Assembly (NCBI GenBank): GCA_051418055.1
Contig: JBPRGH010000120.1
Location: forward strand, 1-64,000
Reading direction: 5' to 3'
DNA length: 64,000 nt
Source of the DNA: JBPRGH01 sp051418055
GTDB lineage: Bacteria; Bacteroidota; Bacteroidia; Cytophagales; Cyclobacteriaceae
Both the position numbers and the translations under genes were made by a program. The notes below the pieces were generated by a model, which saw only the letters and a program-made list of their open reading frames with translations, was not told the DNA's origin and ran no database searches. Shown piece by piece: positions 7,838 through 15,605 of this stretch (positions are counted from its first letter, which is position 1; each line of letters begins with the position of its first letter).

Positions 7838-8372
7838 ATCACCAAGAAGGCAATACTTGCTGAAAGAGGCGGGATATAAATTTGATTCTATATCCCTGGA
7901 TATTGATGAATCATTTGATCCTGCTATGGATGTATATAGGGTTGCTGAGCATCTGGCAGAGAGAAAAGCTGCTGCTTATAAATTTAAAGATGATGAGGAA
8001 GTAGTTATAACAGCTGATACCGTGGTTATTTTTGAAAAGCAGATCTTAGGTAAGCCGGAAGATTTTGCTGAGGCTAAGCAGATACTACAAAAATTATCAG
8101 GACATACCCATGAGGTTGTAACGGGTGTTTGCATAAAAAGTAAAAATCAAAAAGAAATATTTTCCGACCTTACTAAAGTGTATTTTAAGGGCTTGTCAGT
8201 GGAAGAAATAGAGTATTATATTAAAAATTTTAAACCTTATGACAAAGCCGGCTCATATGGTGCTCAGGACTGGTGGGGAATAGTTGGTATCGAAAAGCTT
8301 GAGGGAAGCTATTTTAATGTCATGGGATTGCCGACGCATAAAGTTTATGAAGCATTAAAAAGCTTTAAATAA
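7803..8372 (+). CDS. maf: Maf-like nucleoside triphosphate pyrophosphatase (YhdE type)
   Basis: Hydrolyses non-canonical or excess NTPs to the monophosphate and PPi, acting as a house-cleaning enzyme. SKSPRRQYLL near the N-terminus is the phosphate-binding loop, ADTVVIFEKQILGKP holds the catalytic aspartate, and KPYDKAGSYGAQDWWG is the KAGAYGIQ-type motif of the dTTP/UTP-specific YhdE branch. The ATG at 7803 gives 189 residues, the usual size, and begins MNFNRPLTLASKSPRR. A longer frame from 7722 would add non-homologous residues. The start lies inside the end of the DUF1015 gene, implying coupled translation. Confidence 0.9.
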   Translation: MNFNRPLTLASKSPRRQYLLKEAGYKFDSISLDIDESFDPAMDVYRVAEHLAERKAAAYKFKDDEEVVITADTVVIFEKQILGKPEDFAEAKQILQKLSGHTHEVVTGVCIKSKNQKEIFSDLTKVYFKGLSVEEIEYYIKNFKPYDKAGSYGAQDWWGIVGIEKLEGSYFNVMGLPTHKVYEALKSFK

Positions 8373-8392
8373 CCTACAATAGCTAATCTTCT

Positions 8393-9319
8393 ATGAAAAA
8401 AATCTGGATAATGCTCAGGAAACACTGGGCTGAGGATTTTAATTTTAAAGCTTACCTTTCTCTGACTCTTTTCCTTGCAGTCAGCATTCTGCTGAATTAT
8501 TACTTTGATTTTGAAGATTCTTATGTAGATCAGGTGACAACCCTCTGGAGAATCCCGGCTAAATCCCTATTCTTTCTATTTCCATATCTTACAGCAAGTT
8601 TCATAACCTTATATTTTTATAATAAGCTTCATATATTAAAATCTGCCCGATATTGGGTCCAGGTCCTATTTATTATAATTTGTATGTCCTTTGATTCTGC
8701 CTTCCCTATTTACGAATGGATGATAAAAGATAATTTTACCTATCAGGTACATCTTTGGCTAACAAAATTTATTCGGGGGGTAATAAATATTCCCTTGATT
8801 TTTATTCCTGCTTATATATTCTACAAGTTCAGGAATGACCAAAATCATTTTTACGGAATGACAAAGGGCTTTGACCCTAAACCATACCTGCAACTGCTTT
8901 TGGTTATGCTTCCCCTCCTGCTGATAGCTTCCTTTATGGAAAATTTTAATAGCTTCTATCCTATGTATAAGTTTTCCAATGCTGATGGTTATTGGAATAT
9001 AAGTGAAGGATGGTTAATAGCAGGATATGAATTAGCTTACGGATGGAATTTTTTATCCGTAGAATTTATATTTCGGGGCTTTTTAGTAATAGGAATGGCC
9101 AAAATACTTGGAAGACAGGCTATCCTTCCCATGGTTGTTTTATATTGTTTTTATCATTTCGGCAAACCTGAAGGAGAAGCGATCAGCTCAATATTCGGCG
9201 GTTATATACTTGGAGTTATTGCTTACGAAACCCGAAGTATCTTTGGTGGTGTATTGATCCATATAGGTATTGCCTGGATAATGGAGGCACTGGGTTTCTG
9301 GCAGAATAATTATATTTAA
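8393..9319 (+). CDS. CPBP-type intramembrane protease family protein
   Basis: A 308-residue integral membrane protein with about seven or eight hydrophobic segments. The C-terminal third has the CPBP (Abi/Rce1) motifs: VEFIFRGFLVIG, a weakened form of the EExxxR motif with only one glutamate; YHFGKPEGE; and FGGVLIHIGIAWIMEAL with the third-motif histidine. Known members are proteases that cleave membrane or prenylated substrates, or act in bacteriocin immunity; the substrate here is unknown. The gene starts 20 bases after maf and ends the operon. The single glutamate in motif 1 makes catalytic activity less certain. Confidence 0.8.
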   Translation: MKKIWIMLRKHWAEDFNFKAYLSLTLFLAVSILLNYYFDFEDSYVDQVTTLWRIPAKSLFFLFPYLTASFITLYFYNKLHILKSARYWVQVLFIIICMSFDSAFPIYEWMIKDNFTYQVHLWLTKFIRGVINIPLIFIPAYIFYKFRNDQNHFYGMTKGFDPKPYLQLLLVMLPLLLIASFMENFNSFYPMYKFSNADGYWNISEGWLIAGYELAYGWNFLSVEFIFRGFLVIGMAKILGRQAILPMVVLYCFYHFGKPEGEAISSIFGGYILGVIAYETRSIFGGVLIHIGIAWIMEALGFWQNNYI

Positions 9320-9366
9320 CAGAAGCTAAACTTTCCACCTGCCAATTCTACACCAGCCATTTGTTT

Positions 9367-9702
9367 TCATTCGGGATAAATTGTTAATATATAGTTCATT
9401 ACAGTATAACTATTATATTTAATTGTAATCACCAGGTTGTCCTCTTCTTTAAATTTAAAAGCTGTTAAATCAAGAGTATTCGGATACTTTTTTACTTTAA
9501 TTGTTCTTAATGTTTTTCCATTTCTGACATGTTTTATTTCAGAACGTGTACGTGAAGGAATATTATCCAGGAGTATTTTTTTCGGACCAAAATTTACATT
9601 TTCCTGAAAATTAGTGATCTGATGATCTTCATTGATGACGATTTTGGGCTTTTCAGGATCAGTTGTAAAACACAGGAGGAAGAAAAGAATAACGATTTTC
9701 AT
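9367..9702 (-). CDS. small secreted protein of unknown function
   Basis: 111 residues starting MKIVILFFLLCFTTDPEKP, a short hydrophobic export signal. The cysteine at position 11 does not sit in a clear lipobox followed by the usual spacer, so lipidation is uncertain. The mature part is rich in K, N and I, with predicted beta strands. I recognise no family. It is convergent with the CPBP gene and lies downstream of the DUF2721 gene, 106 bases away. The open frame, signal sequence and codon pattern support a real gene. Confidence 0.6.
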   Translation of the reverse strand: MKIVILFFLLCFTTDPEKPKIVINEDHQITNFQENVNFGPKKILLDNIPSRTRSEIKHVRNGKTLRTIKVKKYPNTLDLTAFKFKEEDNLVITIKYNSYTVMNYILTIYPE

Positions 9703-9808
9703 AGGAGCAAAAATTTATTTAAAAGATAAATTAAACATTTGCTATGAATAATCAAATATTTAAATTGATTTAACCTTCTTTAAATAAACTTTAATATCTT
9801 TTGACAGC

Positions 9809-10204
9809 TTAATAATCTTCCATATCACTAAGTTCTAAATTTAGTGCGCGTGTAGAGATCTGGACTTCACGAAGTGATAACATAAGCGAAATCAACAGAA
9901 ACAGCATACTGGCTGCAAACAGATAATTACCCACAATAGGATAATCAAAAAAGAGTACGATCATTGTCAGCACACAAAAGAAAAAGCTCATAACGCCAAA
10001 TACCTGCATATTTCGAATGAGGTTTAACCTGCTTTTTAAGTTAGATATCTGCCCGACAATTATTTTCTTTTCAGGATACTCCTTATGCTTTTTATGCAAA
10101 TTTCGGATAAGAGTAGCTATTGCTAAAAACCTGTTTGTATAAGCCAGCAGTAAAAGCGAGATAGCCGGAAATAGTAATGCAGGGGTCGTAAGGTCGATTG
10201 ACAT
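9809..10204 (-). CDS. DUF2721 family membrane protein
   Basis: 131 residues with three hydrophobic segments: near 5-28, 70-88 and 92-110. The N-terminal SIDLTTPALLFPAISLLLLAYTNRFLAIATLIR and the basic cytoplasmic loop before the second helix match DUF2721, a family with no known function. Its ATG overlaps the bshB1 stop by one base (TAATG), so it is translated from the same message as bshB1. Confidence 0.8.
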   Translation of the reverse strand: MSIDLTTPALLFPAISLLLLAYTNRFLAIATLIRNLHKKHKEYPEKKIIVGQISNLKSRLNLIRNMQVFGVMSFFFCVLTMIVLFFDYPIVGNYLFAASMLFLLISLMLSLREVQISTRALNLELSDMEDY

Positions 10205-10923
10205 TAAAGAAGATGCTTTAGATCTTTAACACCGGGAATACGTTGTTTCAAAAATCCCTCCCCGTATTTTGCTCCTATTAAATGGCCAAACTCGATACCA
10301 CGGGCTTCAATCATTTTCATGAATTGAGGTGAACTTATATAAGTCTTAGGTTCTTCGCTTTTTGGATCAAAAAATTGGGATTTATATGCTTTTATAGAAT
10401 TCATTTTATTCTCCCAGTGATCAGAGACATCAACAATAAAATCCGGCATTAATAAATTACTCTGGATGAAATAATAAACTGCTTTTGGTCTCCATGCCTC
10501 CTGGTCCTTTCCATCGAACCGGGTTGATATTTTAGCCAAACCACTTAAAAAACAGGCCTCAGTAACTAATTGAGAAGCTCGTGGATGATCAGTATGACGA
10601 TCTTCCGGTGCATTTGTAATAACTATCTCAGGTTGATACTCACGGATCTTTTGAATAAGTTTTAGTTGGTGTTCATGATCATTTTTAAAGAAGGCATCTT
10701 TAAATTTCATATTATCCCGCACCGCAATTCCCAATGCCTCTTTTGCTGCTGCTGCTTCTTCACGTCTCAACTCACGCGAACCTCTTGTACCCATCTCACC
10801 CTCTGTAAGATCTATGATACCGACTTTATTCCCCAGTGCTACCTGTAAGGCTATTGTACCTCCGCATGAAAGCTCAATATCATCCGGGTGAGCTGCTATA
10901 GCTAAAACTTCTAATTTCTGCAT
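10204..10923 (-). CDS. bshB1: bacillithiol biosynthesis deacetylase BshB1
   Basis: Removes the acetyl group from N-acetylglucosaminyl-malate in synthesis of bacillithiol, the low-molecular-weight thiol of Bacillota and many Bacteroidota. The LmbE-fold zinc site is visible as AIAAHPDDIELSCGG (His and Asp ligands near residues 12-15), and EDRHTDHPRAS carries further ligand and catalytic histidines. Length is 239 residues, as expected. GEMGTRGSRELRREEA is typical of BshB1. Its neighbour is trxB (76 bases upstream, separated by a terminator), so two thiol-redox genes lie side by side. The partners bshA and bshC are not in the window. Confidence 0.92.
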   Translation of the reverse strand: MQKLEVLAIAAHPDDIELSCGGTIALQVALGNKVGIIDLTEGEMGTRGSRELRREEAAAAKEALGIAVRDNMKFKDAFFKNDHEHQLKLIQKIREYQPEIVITNAPEDRHTDHPRASQLVTEACFLSGLAKISTRFDGKDQEAWRPKAVYYFIQSNLLMPDFIVDVSDHWENKMNSIKAYKSQFFDPKSEEPKTYISSPQFMKMIEARGIEFGHLIGAKYGEGFLKQRIPGVKDLKHLL

Positions 10924-10939
10924 GTATATAAATTAAAAT

Positions 10940-10980
10940 AAGGCTGCTTAAAAACTAATATAGTCTTTAAAAACAGCCTT
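10940..10980 (-). terminator. intrinsic terminator after trxB
   Basis: On the plus strand AAGGCTG at 10940-10946 pairs with CAGCCTT at 10974-10980. Read on the minus strand the stem is followed by ATTTTAATTT. It ends trxB transcription 19 bases past its stop and separates it from bshB1. Confidence 0.6.
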
Positions 10981-10999
10981 TTCTATATAAAAATAACTA

Positions 11000-11947
11000 T
11001 TAAGCCATTTGCATTTCCTTGGCTACAAGGAATTTTTCAGCATCCAATGCTCCCATACATCCTGTCCCTGCCGCTGTCACAGCCTGACGGTAAACTTTAT
11101 CCATCACATCACCAGTGGCAAAAACACCTTCAATATTTGTCTTTGATGTACCGGGAATAACTTTTATATACCCTGCATCGTCCATGTCAAGATATTCATT
11201 AAAAATAGCAGAATTTGGAGTATGGCCAATAGCCAGGAAGAATCCATCGATGCTTATATCCCGCTTCTCACCTGTTTGCGTATCCACAACGCGCATTCCT
11301 GTAACACCTTCATCGTCACCAAGGATCTCTTCCGTTTCTGTATTCCACAGGATCTCAATATTATCTTTTTTCTGTACCCTTTCCTGCATGATTTTAGAGG
11401 CACGCATTTCATCTCTTCTTACCAGCAGGTATACTTTTGGACAAAGATTAGCAAGGTAAGTAGATTCCTCCGCGGCTGAATCTCCACCACCTACAACTGC
11501 CACAGTTTTTCCACGATAGAAAAAGCCATCACAAACGGCACATGCAGAAACACCTCTGTTATAGTATTTTTCTTCAGAAGGCAGTCCGAGATACTTAGCA
11601 CTTGCTCCTGTCGCAATGATTACAGCTTCAGCAGTAATTTCATGCTTATCATCTATGATTATTTTATGGGGATAACCTGAAAAGTCAACAGCAGTGGCGA
11701 GACCTGAACGTATGTCAGCGCCAAAACGCTCTGCCTGCTTTTGGAAATCTATCATCATCTGAGGACCATTTATTCCATCGGGATATCCTGGATAGTTTTC
11801 TACATCGTTAGTGATCGTTAGCTGACCACCAGGTTGTCCGCCTGTATAAAGTACCGGTTTAAGGTTAGCTCGTGCTGCATATATGGCTGCTGTATAACCG
11901 GCTGGACCGGAACCTATAATTAGAGTTTTTACTTTTTCTGTTGTCAT
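11000..11947 (-). CDS. trxB: thioredoxin-disulfide reductase
   Basis: A flavoprotein that passes electrons from NADPH to thioredoxin in the cytoplasm. The FAD-binding GSGPAGYTAAIYAARA is at the N-terminus, the redox pair is CAVCDG near residues 136-139, VVGGGDSAAEE is the NADPH-binding loop, and FATGDVMDKVYRQ is the second FAD motif. The 315 residues match the low-molecular-weight bacterial type. A TATTTTTG box ends only four bases before the ATG, so the message may start at or next to the start codon. Confidence 0.95.
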   Translation of the reverse strand: MTTEKVKTLIIGSGPAGYTAAIYAARANLKPVLYTGGQPGGQLTITNDVENYPGYPDGINGPQMMIDFQKQAERFGADIRSGLATAVDFSGYPHKIIIDDKHEITAEAVIIATGASAKYLGLPSEEKYYNRGVSACAVCDGFFYRGKTVAVVGGGDSAAEESTYLANLCPKVYLLVRRDEMRASKIMQERVQKKDNIEILWNTETEEILGDDEGVTGMRVVDTQTGEKRDISIDGFFLAIGHTPNSAIFNEYLDMDDAGYIKVIPGTSKTNIEGVFATGDVMDKVYRQAVTAAGTGCMGALDAEKFLVAKEMQMA

Positions 11948-11951
11948 AACG

Positions 11952-11959
11952 CAAAAATA
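11952..11959 (-). promoter_or_regulatory. Bacteroidota -7 box of trxB
   Basis: TATTTTTG on the minus strand fits TAnnTTTG exactly and is separated from the trxB ATG by CGTT. No good TTTG -33 box is visible at the usual distance. Confidence 0.5.
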
Positions 11960-11971
11960 ACTTAAAACAAA

Positions 11972-11994
11972 AAGAGGCCCTATATAAGCCTCTT
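11972..11994 (-). terminator. intrinsic terminator after rpoD
   Basis: AAGAGGC at 11972-11978 and GCCTCTT at 11988-11994 form a 7-bp stem. On the minus strand it is followed by TTTTTGTTTT. It lies between the rpoD stop and trxB. Confidence 0.75.
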
Positions 11995-12021
11995 AAATTT
12001 TTATATAATATGTCAACCTCA

Positions 12022-12885
12022 TTACCCTAAATAAGGTTTTAAGGATTTACTTCTGGAAGTATGACGTAACCTTCGTATAGCTTTTTCTTTTATCTGTCGA
12101 ACCCGTTCACGGGTAAGGTTAAACTTCTCACCAATTTCCTCCAGTGTCATAGCATGTTCACCGTTCAAACCGAAATATAATGCTATAACATCTGATTCAC
12201 GTTGAGTCAGTGTTGAAAGGGCACGCTGAACCTCCTTACGCAAAGAATCACTTAAAAGATCATGATCAGGTGTATCATCATTATTATTTTCAAGAACATC
12301 CAGCAGGCTATTCTCCTCACCCTGAACAAACGGAGCATCCATAGATATATGTCGCCCTGAGATCTTCATGGTGTCTACAACTTCAGCGGTAGCGATATCC
12401 AAAACCTCTGCCAGCTCATCAGGTGAAGGCTCGCGCTCATATTTTTGTTCGAGCTCACTAAATGTCTTTGAAATTTTATTTAATGAACCTACACGATTTA
12501 AAGGAAGACGAACGATCCTTGATTGTTCCGCCAATGCCTGAAGTATGGATTGGCGAATCCACCAGACGGCATAAGAAATAAACTTAAACCCCCTGGTCTC
12601 ATCAAACCGCTGTGCTGCCTTTATAAGTCCAAGATTACCTTCGTTTATAAGATCCCCCAGACTCAGACCCTGATTTTGATATTGCTTAGCTACGGATACC
12701 ACAAATCTTAAATTTGCTTTGGTGAGTTTTTCCAGCGCTTGCTGATCACCTTCTTTTATCCGTTGTGCCAGTCCAACCTCTTCGTCAGGGGTTAAAAGGT
12801 CGACTTTTCCTATTTCCTGCAGATACTTATCGAGAGATTGACTCTCTCTGTTAGTGATCTGCTTGCTAATCTTGAGCTGTCTCAT
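12022..12885 (-). CDS. rpoD: primary RNA polymerase sigma factor (sigma-70 family)
   Basis: The 287-residue housekeeping sigma factor of the Bacteroidota type. It starts MRQLKISKQITNRESQSLDKYL and passes straight into region 1.2; region 1.1 and the large non-conserved insert of E. coli RpoD are absent. Region 2 is complete (LINEGNLGLIKAAQRFDETRGFKF, then ISYAVWWIRQSI for -10 recognition and melting). Region 3 follows, and region 4 ends in LTRERVRQIKEKAIRRLRH, the helix-turn-helix for the upstream element. This sigma reads the TTTG / TAnnTTTG promoters found elsewhere in the window. It is monocistronic with its own terminator. Confidence 0.95.
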   Translation of the reverse strand: MRQLKISKQITNRESQSLDKYLQEIGKVDLLTPDEEVGLAQRIKEGDQQALEKLTKANLRFVVSVAKQYQNQGLSLGDLINEGNLGLIKAAQRFDETRGFKFISYAVWWIRQSILQALAEQSRIVRLPLNRVGSLNKISKTFSELEQKYEREPSPDELAEVLDIATAEVVDTMKISGRHISMDAPFVQGEENSLLDVLENNNDDTPDHDLLSDSLRKEVQRALSTLTQRESDVIALYFGLNGEHAMTLEEIGEKFNLTRERVRQIKEKAIRRLRHTSRSKSLKPYLG

Positions 12886-12985
12886 GCAGTATTGGGTTTA
12901 TTTTCAGGCATGTTAAAACCGAAACATACTGAAAAGATAAATTAGTTCCTCCACATGAAAAAGAAATCAGGAAAAATATTTAATT

Positions 12986-15118
12986 TTATTTTTCAGAATC
13001 TGGTTTTGGCAAAAGAACCTTTCGGGATAATCGGAATTTACCAGTTTTTTTATCGATTCCGACAAGTTTAACCTTAACCTCCTCACCCTCATGCATTAAG
13101 CCTTCCATGCTCTCCAGTCTTTCCCACTTGATCTCAGAAATATGAAGCAGTCCTTCTTTTCCTGGTAAGAATTCAACAAATGCACCATAAGGCTGAATAG
13201 ATTTCACTATTCCATCATATGTTTCGTCCAATTCAGGTACTGTAACAATCTGTTTAACACGTTTAGCAGCAGCGCGCATCTGATCTTCATTAGCGGCATA
13301 AATACTAACAATACCTTTATTATTAACTTCATCCACAACAAGTGTTGCACCTGACTGTGCTTGGATATCCTGGATCACTTTACCACCAGGCCCTATTATA
13401 GCACCGATCATTTCTTTTTCTATGTAAATAATTTCAGATCTTGGAGCATTAGGTTTAAGGTCAGGACGAGGTTCGGAAAGTGTCTTATTCATCTCGTTAA
13501 GGATGTGCATCCTGCCTTCTTTAGCTTGCATAAGAGCTTCCTTTAACACATCAAAGGATAATCCTGTGATTTTAAGATCCATTTGACAGGCTGTTAGACC
13601 ATCTCTTGTTCCGGTTACTTTAAAATCCATATCTCCAAGGTGATCTTCATCACCAAGAATATCAGAAAGGATAGCATATTTTCCTGATTCGCTATCTGAG
13701 ATCATACCCATAGCAATTCCAGAAACAGGTTTACTGATAGGAAGACCGGCATCCATTAACGCCAAAGCTCCTGCACATACTGTAGCCATTGACGAAGAGC
13801 CGTTTGATTCAAGTATATCAGAGACTACTCTGATTGTATATGGATTTTGGTCATCAGCAGGAAGTACTTGTTTTAAAGCACGCCATGCAAGATTACCATG
13901 CCCTACCTCTCTTCTTCCTGGTCCACGGTTAGGCCTTACTTCTCCTGTAGAAAATCCCGGGAAATTATAGTGTAAAATAAATTTACTGCTTCCCGAGTAA
14001 ACAGCCCCATCAATAAGCTGTTCATCCATTTTAGTACCTAATGTAACAGTAGTCAAAGCCTGCGTCTCCCCGCGGGTAAAAACTGCAGAACCATGAGCCA
14101 TTGGCAGATAATCTACTTCAGACCAGATCGGGCGTATTTCATTAAGTTTACGGCCATCAATCCTTACTTTGTCTTCAATTGTAATATTTCTTGCAGCCTC
14201 ATTACGAATTTGCTTAAAATAAACCCCAACCAAATTCAGGTCTTTATCTGTCCCTTCACCTAATGATTCAATGTATTCTTCTTTTATTTTACTATAAGCT
14301 TCAGATCTTTCCGATTTATTAAGGATTCTCTTCCTGGTAACTTCATAGACCTTATCTTCAAGCTTACTGCGCATATCCTGACGAAGCTCTTCATCATGAG
14401 TTTCATGACTGTATTCTCTTTTCTCAGTTTTACCAACTTCTTTTTCAAGCTCTTTCTGTAGTTCACACTGCTTTTTAATTGCATCCTGAGCATGTTTTAA
14501 AGCCACCAGCATATCTTCTTCTGATGCCTCAGCCATCTCACCCTCAACCATTACTATATCATTGATATTCCCGGCTACAATAAGATCGATTGTCGCACGT
14601 GACTTTTGCTCTTTAGTAGGGTTAATGATATAATCAGCATCTACTTTTGCCACACGTACTTCTGATATTGGACCATCGAAAGGGATATCAGATACAGCAA
14701 GAGCAGCAGATGCAGCAAACCCTGCCAGTGCATCAGGAAGTGCATCTTCATCAGCTGAAATCAATGATATCATCACCTGTGTGTCGGCATGATAATCTTC
14801 AGGGAAATTAGGCCTTAAAGCACGGTCTACCAACCTGCTTATCAAAATTTCATAATCTGATAATCTTCCTTCTCTTTTAATAAAACCACCAGGGATTTTT
14901 CCTGCTGCGGCAAATTTTTCCTGGTAATCAACAGAAAGAGGTAAAAAATCTACTCCTTCCTTAGCTTCTTTACTGGATACAACTGTCGCTAAAAGCATGG
15001 TGTTACCCATTCTTACTACTACAGCTCCGTCAGCTTGTCTGGCCAGGCGACCAGTTTCAATTGTAATTTCTCTACCGTCAGGTAATTGGAGTGATTTGGA
15101 AATGATGTTTTGTTGCAT
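12986..15118 (-). CDS. pnp: polyribonucleotide nucleotidyltransferase (PNPase)
   Basis: A 3'-5' phosphorolytic exoribonuclease of the RNA degradosome. The 710 residues contain two RNase PH domains (about 1-230 and 320-550, the second with GFSTGEVRPNRGPGRREVGHG and the active-site region GDEDHLGDMDFKVTGT), an all-helical linker, a KH domain with MIGAIIGPGGKVIQDIQ, and a C-terminal S1 domain (YDGIVKSIQPYGAFVEFLPG). All are complete. It follows rpsO, the order conserved in most bacteria, with a hairpin between the two that may act as terminator or processing site. Confidence 0.96.
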   Translation of the reverse strand: MQQNIISKSLQLPDGREITIETGRLARQADGAVVVRMGNTMLLATVVSSKEAKEGVDFLPLSVDYQEKFAAAGKIPGGFIKREGRLSDYEILISRLVDRALRPNFPEDYHADTQVMISLISADEDALPDALAGFAASAALAVSDIPFDGPISEVRVAKVDADYIINPTKEQKSRATIDLIVAGNINDIVMVEGEMAEASEEDMLVALKHAQDAIKKQCELQKELEKEVGKTEKREYSHETHDEELRQDMRSKLEDKVYEVTRKRILNKSERSEAYSKIKEEYIESLGEGTDKDLNLVGVYFKQIRNEAARNITIEDKVRIDGRKLNEIRPIWSEVDYLPMAHGSAVFTRGETQALTTVTLGTKMDEQLIDGAVYSGSSKFILHYNFPGFSTGEVRPNRGPGRREVGHGNLAWRALKQVLPADDQNPYTIRVVSDILESNGSSSMATVCAGALALMDAGLPISKPVSGIAMGMISDSESGKYAILSDILGDEDHLGDMDFKVTGTRDGLTACQMDLKITGLSFDVLKEALMQAKEGRMHILNEMNKTLSEPRPDLKPNAPRSEIIYIEKEMIGAIIGPGGKVIQDIQAQSGATLVVDEVNNKGIVSIYAANEDQMRAAAKRVKQIVTVPELDETYDGIVKSIQPYGAFVEFLPGKEGLLHISEIKWERLESMEGLMHEGEEVKVKLVGIDKKTGKFRLSRKVLLPKPDSEK

Positions 15119-15217
15119 AATAATTGTTTCTTAATAAATAACAGCTTTTTAATATAACAGCGTAATAATCCGAAGTTTTAAATTAAAATAATTAAACCAG
15201 GAGGGGGTAAATGTAGA

Positions 15218-15242
15218 AAGGGAACCTTATTTCGGTTCCCTT
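15218..15242 (-). terminator. stem-loop between rpsO and pnp
   Basis: AAGGGAACC at 15218-15226 pairs with GGTTCCCTT at 15234-15242 around a 7-base loop. On the minus strand the tail is only modestly T-rich, so it could be a leaky terminator or an RNase processing site in the rpsO-pnp message, as in enterobacteria. Confidence 0.6.
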
Positions 15243-15252
15243 CTTAAATTTT

Positions 15253-15528
15253 TTACTTTCTAAGGTTCAGCTCTTGAAGAACTTCTCTATATCTTGTGAT
15301 ATCTACCTTCTGAAGATAGTTCAAAAGTTTCCTTCTCTTACCTACCAGCTTCATTAAGCCTAGTTGAGTCGAGTAATCCTTTTTGTTCCTCTTCATGTGT
15401 TCTGTGAGGTGATTGATCCGGTAGGTAAAAAGTGCAATCTGAGATTCAGGTGAACCTGTATCCTGCTTTGACTTCAACCGACCATGATTCTCAAACAGCT
15501 CTTGTTTCTTGTCGTTTGTTAAATACAT
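15253..15528 (-). CDS. rpsO: 30S ribosomal protein S15
   Basis: 91 residues. It binds the central domain of 16S rRNA and helps form an intersubunit bridge. The family core is clear: DTGSPESQIALFTYRINHLTEHMKRNKKD, followed by GLMKLVGKRRKLLNYLQ. The start MYLTNDKKQELFENHG is normal for the family. A well-formed Bacteroidota promoter lies about 37 bases upstream. Confidence 0.97.
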   Translation of the reverse strand: MYLTNDKKQELFENHGRLKSKQDTGSPESQIALFTYRINHLTEHMKRNKKDYSTQLGLMKLVGKRRKLLNYLQKVDITRYREVLQELNLRK

Positions 15529-15564
15529 GCTTAGTTAAAGATTAAATTATTTTAAAATAAAACG

Positions 15565-15596
15565 CAAATTTAGTATAATACAGACTATTTGACAAA
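15565..15596 (-). promoter_or_regulatory. promoter of rpsO
   Basis: On the minus strand TTTG (15596-15593) is followed after 20 bases by TAAATTTG (15572-15565), an exact TAnnTTTG. Transcription would start about 25-30 bases before the rpsO ATG. Confidence 0.65.
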
Positions 15597-15605
15597 TTAA
15601 TTCCA

